From contig NC_060112.1 of NCBI RefSeq assembly GCF_021155765.1, positions 12,710,001-12,774,000 on the forward strand: a stretch of DNA of 64,000 bases, given 5' to 3'. The notes beneath the pieces were generated by a model that did no database searches, was not told the origin of the DNA, and was given only the letters and a program-made list of their open reading frames with translations. Shown here piece by piece: positions 57,301 through 64,000 of this stretch (position 1 is the first letter of the stretch; every line of letters begins with the position of its first letter). The translations under genes and the position numbers were made by a program. Origin of the DNA: Diprion similis. Taxonomy: Eukaryota > Arthropoda > Insecta > Hymenoptera > Diprionidae.

Positions 57301-60300
57301 TTAGATACGAACGAAAAATTAAAATTATCGTTTTTTTGACCACCAATATTCCTTTTCTCATACAATTCTGTGCATATAACAATTGCGTAAAGTATCTGAA
57401 TTGAATATTGTAAATTCCTGTTCTTCAACTATCACATTACGTATTAACGGTAAAACTATGTAACATTTTTTTATGTTGGATGTAATAAATATCGTTGCGC
57501 TAAGAAATTTTCTAACGAGAGAAATTCATTCTGTTTCAACGATTTCATTAATATCACGTTACTTGATATATCTATGCTAAATTAACTGCGATAGCCAATC
57601 ATGAATAACTTGACCTCTTGACCTACGTTTCGCAGGCAGACGTCGTAGAAGTCGTACAGCCTTCTCGTTGAATGACTGACACTTTTGTACATTTTTTAAT
57701 TTCATCAAGTGGTTGAATATTCGATTTTTCTATGGACATTCTCTTGACGACATTGTGCTTCGATATTCTAAGAAGCCAAATAATTAGCCGCAGACTCGAG
57801 AATCGTCTCTGTCTAAGGCAAATAACAAAAAGATTTGTGCTAATATTACATTCGCGTTAATTATTCTCGTTTTCTCGTGTGACTGTGTACGACCTCTCTC
57901 AAGGACTGTAAAGTGCAATAATCAGTATTCCAGGATTCGTTGCTTTGCTGCATTTGCAATTAAAAAACGTACAGAGCAAATGCGATAATTTTTAACAAGG
58001 ACCAAGTCGTTTTAGTCACTTTTAGAAGTTAGCGTGTATAAAATGCACATTATTATGCATATCATTCATTTTTCATACATTAAATTACACACTTGTTTTG
58101 TATTCATATTTACAATTACTTAGTTATGTTGTGTAATTCAAGGGATTGGTTTCTTTTCTTCTTATCAGGTAATTCTAATTATCCACAATGTAAAGTTTAT
58201 ATCTCGCAAACATCAGCGTATACATATACGATAAACTTGGAGGTCTAATTGGATTTGATTACTGTAATAGTTTCTTTGCATACTCATGCTGAGTAGGCAT
58301 GTTTTTTAGAATCGAGCTTGTTCTTCTCCTGATAAGCAGTCCTCCAGTTCCTATCACTCTGTAATTTATAATATATCATTAGCGATCTCTATATCTCTAT
58401 TATTGTGCGAATAATTCCAGTAGTTACATAACAAAGAGCGAAGATCAACCCGTGCTGATGATGTGAGAGTAAAAGGATAACATAAACGAAAACCATAATT
58501 GCAGAAAAATTTTTTTGTTTTATTTTTTATTTTCCACAGTCGTTAGACCTTCCACCTGCAGCAAAGAGTAATTAGTTGTCAAGGGCATTCGACTTATATT
58601 ATTTATGCTAAGTATATTTTCAGTCTTCGCCAGCTCGTGTGAAGTATATAATTATTCGTAAATTTGAGCGAAGTTACGGCTGTGTAGATTAATAATGGAT
58701 CTTACTCTTGCGAACTTCTTTAACTGCTTGATTATTTTCTTCATGAAATTTGCCGCAGTTTCGCTAGACAAGTAAATAGAAAATTTGACTGACCATTTTT
58801 ATTGGTTCTTCGTAGTCGCAATTTTATCCATTATATCGCATTATACATTGCATTTAGTAGCTATGAGATTTCGTTTCAAAGTCAAATGAGGTCTACACGT
58901 TGTTCTAATTACTGTATAAGGATGACGTATTTTCGTAATGCGAATACCTCATAAGTTATACTACATATGAATTGAATTATTTTACACATGCTGATGCATT
59001 GTAATGCGTTGTTATTTCATGCGCTATTAAACACCGGATGGTCTTTGACTGATCGGATATGCACACTTGAATTAATAAATCCGTGGGGAAAAAATAGCAA
59101 TTATGATCAAAGTACCCGCAAATTAGTTTTTCAGTTTTTATGATTTTCTCTCTTTGTTTTCCATTCTGAACTATACCTCTCTGTATTATTATAAACTTTC
59201 AATAATATTACAGTTTTCATGACTGATAGATCACACTTACACATAAAAGGAAAACGTTTTTAAGTCGATAATGTGGCCAGAGTTGAGTGAGAATAAAGCC
59301 CTATATGTAACTCAGGAATAAAAGTCGATTACTTCATTGTTACAAAATGTACGATTCAACTTCTATTTTTGAGTTTATATTTACATGAATAAATTTTGAT
59401 TCTATATATTGAATAATAAAGAAAATCTTCATTTATTATTTATAAAATTTGCTTATGTCTTTTTTACATTTATAAATACGTCTTCAAGTTTTCGCTTCAT
59501 CATACATTATAAGCAGCAGGTAGCAGCACGTTGAAATAAAAAGCAAACTTTATCGAAGAAAACTGTATTTTCTTCTGTTAGTTACGTGGAAGAAATTAAA
59601 ATTTGATATCTAAAACCGAGAATCAAAATTCTTGTTGACCGGTGTAATTTACAAAACTTTTACATAATCAAATGTCAGCACATTTTACAAATCATTCGAA
59701 CGCGTAATATAAGTAGATATACATGCATCTAGTAATAATCTTGACCTTCGATGCATGGATATTATTTTTTTAAATATATATTGCTTCGTGATTAGCGGAC
59801 TGGGATATCTAAGACATTTCTAATCTGGAATAACTTGCACGCTGTAGGTATATATAAGCTGTACTTACACGACATGAGTGATAAACCGACGGAGTGAAGA
59901 ATCGAGTACTTAAAATTTTGTAATAGGAAAGAACAACGACAAGTCCCTGATATTGGTATAAGTAAATACTACGATATAAGAAATACTACTAAATAGTAAT
60001 TTGAAAAAAAAGAAAAGACCTGCGTCAAATGATTTTATGAATAATTCATAGCCTACACATCTTTCGCCATAAATACCTGAGTATTTATATGTATGTACCT
60101 ACTCTACGGTATTTCTGTGTACACATAATAAGCAGACCGCAATCAGTAGCGATACAACACGCGTAGCACAAACCTCGGGCGAGATTTCTGTCGGCAAATG
60201 CGTATCTACGTGCTTCGTTGTAAAATTGTGATCATCTAATCAATGAATCGAGGAAGTACATATTCGACTCGGAGATTTTTCGACAGTGATCTTGACCGGA

Positions 60301-61083
60301 AATAATTAATTTCGTAACGTTAATCTATCGATACATTTGTAGATAACGATTGTGTATTTCACAACTTTAGGTTTGTCTGAATATCGGTAAAATTGCGTAC
60401 TCGTATTTTGCAAATTGAATTCTTTCAGTGTCAAGCTTAATTCTATAGAGTTTTAAAACAAAGAATTTTCCAATTTCTTGATACTTTGGTATATCAAAAC
60501 AACTTCAACCTCGTAATATTCTCATGAACTGCATTCTTCTCATAAACGATTACCTTCCACAATATGTATATTATGTTTTTCGAAATTTTATAATAACGAA
60601 GATACGTAATGTCGCAGTACTTATACAGTTGGCTAAATTAGATAATAGGTTGATTGTGGTCTGAATAAAAATATACGGTTGGATTATATTCGCGAGCGTG
60701 TTCAGGTGTGCAAATATTTACTCCTAATATCAGACACTCTTTATTGATAAAACAAAAAAATTCTGAATAATAATGAATCATTTTATTTTGATGGTGGTGT
60801 AATTTAAGCTGTGTTCTTATTGGTACGTTACCACTAAGTTCACCAATCAGTTTGCCGATGTTATCGCTTGCACAATCGCTCGTTAATTTCACCTGTTATC
60901 AGCAAGCGGAGGAAAGAGTCTGTCACGCGATTTTATGGTCGACGTTCATGTTAATATTCATCCTTGGTATAATTTACGTTTGTGCAGCGCGTATTCCAAG
61001 TGATTATCATGTCGTTAGGAATTATCAATGATTTTCAGTGCAAAAAGTACGGATTAGAAACAACGGAAGAATTCGATTATGGG
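54394..61083 (+). CDS. First two exons of an unidentified gene (continues beyond window)
   Basis: ATG 54394 starts an 8-codon exon, MLQVDDKK, that ends at a perfect donor (GTGAGC) at 54418. The region upstream is the divergent promoter shared with TRAPPC2. The only good phase-0 partner I find is 60988-61083, with TTTGTGCAG before it and GTAATA after it. It encodes RVFQVIIMSLGIINDFQCKK, then YGLETTEEFDYG. Joined, they give 40 in-frame residues with a short hydrophobic stretch, and no further exon before the window end. I do not recognise the protein. The 6.6-kb intron and two short exons make this tentative; the second exon could belong to another transcript starting at its own internal ATG (61009). 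Confidence 0.35.
54420..60985. other. Sparse AT-rich region, probable long intron
   Basis: Apart from the MITE at 55713-56066 and a short CAT microsatellite at about 56949-56962, I see no supported gene. ORFs of 60-97 codons occur (for example 54789-55082), but they have low-complexity composition and no paired splice sites. Confidence 0.45.
55713..56066. mobile_element. MITE with long terminal inverted repeats bounded by TTAA
   Basis: This is a 354-bp non-coding element flanked by TTAA at 55713-55716 and 56063-56066. The ends are inversely related: GGGGTTGCCCCAGT on the left against GGGCACCCCC on the right. Further matching blocks extend inward, including TCGATG-type segments, TCCACGTATCTCAAA on the left with TTTGAGATACGTGGA on the right, and GACGCAGAAATAAA near the centre with its complement TTTATTTCTGCGTC. 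Nearly the whole element can fold back on itself. A TTAA boundary suggests mobilisation by a piggyBac-type transposase, but the ends do not start with the usual CCC, so the superfamily is open. Confidence 0.8.
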
Positions 61084-62419
61084 GTAATAATTGTTTATTT
61101 CTTTAACCATGCTATGTCAAAATATGTTGATATGATAATTCCATATCGATTGACTCTCTGTAACAATTTTGACGTCAGTCAATTGATAAGAACGCAAAAC
61201 TTTCCACGAGATTAAAGCATCGCTAAGTCATTAATGCTCAAAATTATACCTACATGTGTGTATGTACCAGAGAGATGACTGTTATATTTTTACATAATAT
61301 TTATATGTTGAAAAAAAAATTTCCTAACAAATATCACCATTCCCGGATTTAATCTATAAATATCAACACGTGCCACCGGGTGATTGTAATTTTAAATGTA
61401 AATGCATTAAAATTTTCTTGTTTTTCGTTATTTTTTTTTCGACAGTCAAAGTGTGATAAAAAAATTAATTTTATGCTCAAATACAACGGTTATACTTTGA
61501 GCTAAACGTAGAACAAGAAAAAAAATATATTGCATCTTGAAACTCTTATATTTCGCAAGATCACAATTTTTGCGGTTGGTTTAATTGAGTACCGTTATCT
61601 ACGGAATAATATGTCTGTATATCCCAAATTTTTTTTTGTTACTACGTTTAGTCGGGATTATAAACGTTATTCTCAAACATCAAATTGATTTTTATTATAC
61701 ATTGCAATTGATGAAAGTGAAATGAAAAACATCGAAAACTTCAATGTATTTTACACTTCAAAGTTCAATTACGTGTTACAAACATATCTGGTTGTGTTTC
61801 TATTCGACGGAAAAAAATTTTTAATTGATATGAACATATTTCTGGCGTGAGCTTGAAAATATTTCAAAAGTACCAAAATGACGGATACTCTGCTGTATAT
61901 TGATCAATTTTTTAAAACATTTTTAAACTTCAAACTTCGTTATGTTTTCTCAATCTTGTAGCAAATTTGCATATTATTATGTAATTACACCTTGACATTT
62001 AAAAACGTAATGCCGAATTTCTACTATTTCCTGCTTATATATTTCTGGTTGGCGCTTAGTAATATTATTGTTATTGGTATTATCGTTATACGATGTAATT
62101 TATGTTTTAGCGTCTGACCTCTTATCTCTTATATGTATGCTGTGTGTGACATTGGTCGGCTCTGAACAAACTTTACAGTTCTAGAGTCGAATAAATATTC
62201 CATCCGTCTATGTTCGTTGATTACGGGCCAAAAGAATAATCGGCTTTTTTTAACACGTGCGTGAAATAGACCTTTTTTCTTTCACGTAAAGTGGATGGAA
62301 AATTGCTTTTACCACACCTGCGCGGAAAGTCCAACTTTCAGCCCCTCCCATAAACGGGAAGTTGTATTTTCAGATGCAGGGGGTGGCGATATGCAGCATA
62401 CGTCACACGAGAGTCAAAA

Positions 62420-62496
62420 AGGCTAGCCTAAACTGCGTTCCTGCTACCCTCACCTTCGGCTCGGGTTTCAATATTGCACGCAGTTTGGAATAGCCT
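62420..62496. repeat. Short inverted repeat in repeat-derived DNA
   Basis: AGGCTAGCCTAAACTGCGT (62420-62438) is matched in inverse by ACGCAGTTTGGAATAGCCT (62478-62496), with 16 of 19 positions complementary and a 39-bp loop. The surrounding 62300-62660 is GC-richer than its flanks and contains no ORF of note. Confidence 0.55.
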
Positions 62497-62539
62497 ACTT
62501 TTCCCCCCTAAGTGCGTAATACTTTGAGCGTGGACTTCA

Positions 62540-63205
62540 TTACCTCCCTGGGGAAATAATAGATATTAGCTTAGAGAAGTGTCCCCGAACCAGTCAGAGC
62601 AAGGGACGTAGTAAGCCTACATCCCTTCTCTTTCTACGGCAGGAGCGTACCTATCGTAATTCAGTGCCCCGAGCATTGCATTGATATAATCCGGATAATA
62701 TGAATACATATTATGTTCTAGTGCCTAGTGGGTGAGATTATTGAAAGAGACATGCAATAATATCAATTTTTAGCATATTTTAAAATTAAATAATATAATA
62801 TATAAATGTGGAACGAGAATTTTCGCCGAAAAGTGTGATAAACAGATAAAATACTGAAACGTGAGATAAGTTTTTACAGAATAAGCTAAAAAATTCTAAT
62901 AAATAACTTGCACGAAGAAACGCAATATTTTAACGGCACGATTTAGTAACTAAATGAAATTCAATAGGTACAACAACACCAACAGCAATGCTCTAACGTT
63001 TGTACGGTTTAAGTGTACAACATTCGGAGTTTGCGAGGCAGAGAAGGGACGTAGTGTTACTTCTTCCCTCTCTATGCCGTTTTCGATTTACACAAAAGGG
63101 TAGAGCCGGCGCCCTCCATGTCTGTATGCTCCAAGGATATTACCCACTTTATTACCTCCCTAGAGAAATAATGGGCATTATAACCCCCCCTACCCAGGGA
63201 AATAA
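62540..63205. repeat. Dispersed short direct repeats, probably degraded transposon
   Basis: TTACCTCCCTGGGGAAATAAT at 62540-62560 recurs with two or three changes at 63152-63172, and a third partial copy (CCAGGGAAATAATG) lies near 63190. AAGGGACGTAG occurs at 62601 and 63044; the first copy forms a hairpin with CTACATCCCTT. Repeated pieces in a changed order suggest decayed mobile DNA. A 94-codon ORF at 63000-63284 overlaps them and looks accidental. Confidence 0.5.
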
Positions 63206-63579
63206 TGCAAACCACACCCAAAATGCGCCACGTCCCATCCACCCTACATCCCTACATGCACTATTATTCCCTTGTTGCATGTAGGTTTTTTATTCCCAAG
63301 TTAAATGTGGCCACTTTATTGACTTGAGAAGTGGATCCCACGCATTGAAACGGAGCATTTTAAATTTTCTGCGTCGCGGTCGGTGGTGCTGTTTTCATCA
63401 TTCGCGCATTGCGCATGCGTCTTGTGTAAGAGATCTCGATGGATCTCTAACTCGACCGTGGAAACGACTGTTTTTATGATAGTAGGATCGGTGCCCGGTA
63501 TGTAGTACGTAGAATTAAATTTGGTAGTTGATTTTTGTTGCATTTTTGATCGTGAAATATAATCAAATTTGTGTAGACA

Positions 63580-64000
63580 ATGTCATCGAGTGAAGACGAA
63601 AAGCAACATTTCACGTGCCAATCACCGGAGGTAATTAATATAAAAGAAGATTTCACGTGCGAATCACCCGAGTTCTTTGACGAAAAACAAGATTTTACAT
63701 GCACGTCACCGGAGTTGCTTGAAGCCGCAGATAATGTTAAAGTTGAATTGCTTCCTCAACAATCTCGAGAGCTGTATTGGTCTACGTATAATGCTTTTAT
63801 AGAATGGAAAGATGCGAACAGAGTAAAGACCATTTCAGAAAGTGTAATGTTGACTTATTTTGGTGTGTTAGCCAATAAATATAAACCTTCAACACTTTGG
63901 ACTAAATACTCAATGTTAAGAAGTACAATAAAAATCAAACACAACATTAAAGTTAAAAAGTTTACACGCCTATTGGCATTTTTAAAACAACAGAGCACTG
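63580..64000 (+). CDS. Crypton-like tyrosine recombinase/DNA-binding protein, N-terminal part (partial)
   Basis: The ATG at 63580 opens a frame that runs to the window edge (140 codons). The first 50 residues hold three copies of a short acidic motif: QHFTCQSPE, EDFTCESPE and QDFTCTSPE. Next comes a helical domain, YWSTYNAFIEWKDANRVKTI, SVMLTYFGVLANKYKPSTLW, then TKYSMLRSTIKIKHNIKVKK and a final LLAFLKQQS. This layout matches, from memory, the SAM-like core-binding region that precedes the catalytic domain of insect Crypton-type tyrosine recombinases and their domesticated relatives. The catalytic R...H-R-Y part would lie outside the window. The intact frame suggests a recent or conserved copy. 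Confidence 0.6.
   Translation, partial: MSSSEDEKQHFTCQSPEVINIKEDFTCESPEFFDEKQDFTCTSPELLEAADNVKVELLPQQSRELYWSTYNAFIEWKDANRVKTISESVMLTYFGVLANKYKPSTLWTKYSMLRSTIKIKHNIKVKKFTRLLAFLKQQST

Overview
This is a gene-dense, AT-rich stretch of nuclear DNA from an insect. Every recognisable gene is split by GT-AG introns, many of them only 60-500 bp long. The encoded proteins are animal housekeeping proteins, and they look insect-like where I can judge: the beta-tubulin class, the pineapple-eye/PHF7-like zinc-finger protein and the single-copy CCS. A hymenopteran such as a sawfly is my best guess, but that is inference. There is no sign of bacterial, organellar or viral sequence.

Layout. At the left edge is the possible last exon of a + strand gene (16-51). 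Positions 3760-10259 hold holocarboxylase synthetase on the - strand, with a small Tigger/pogo-like element in one intron. From 12.2 to 14.9 kb there is a string of spliced-looking + strand exons without a recognisable protein. It is followed at 16.13-17.45 kb by about 50 tandem copies of a 26-bp unit, each of which reads as a complete 3' splice site. A 196-bp tandem duplication lies at 18.0-18.4 kb. Next come the golgin GCC2 (+, 18978-23188) and a beta-tubulin (+, 24288-33666) whose first intron is 7.2 kb. A large PHD/RING-like zinc-finger gene of the G2E3/PHF7/pineapple-eye type fills 34964-44587 on the - strand.

The right half opens with four compact housekeeping genes: CCS (+), TXNDC9 (-), TAF7 (+) and TRAPPC2 (-). 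TXNDC9 and TAF7 are divergent. TAF7 and TRAPPC2 are convergent, with poly(A) signals only about 20 bp apart. After these, 54.4-63.5 kb is sparse. It holds a two-exon start of an unidentified gene, a long-inverted-repeat MITE bounded by TTAA, and some repeat-derived DNA. The window ends inside an ORF that resembles the N-terminal part of insect Crypton-like tyrosine recombinases.

The genes do not form one pathway. Two act at the trans-Golgi or in vesicle tethering (GCC2, TRAPPC2). Two concern microtubules or tubulin folding (beta-tubulin, TXNDC9). The others are metabolic cofactor loading (HLCS biotin, CCS copper) and nuclear functions (TAF7, the PHD protein). Exon coordinates were read by hand from splice sites and checked for reading-frame phase. 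Phase is fully consistent for GCC2, beta-tubulin, CCS, TXNDC9, TAF7 and TRAPPC2. One internal junction of HLCS and two of the PHD gene remain unresolved and are marked.
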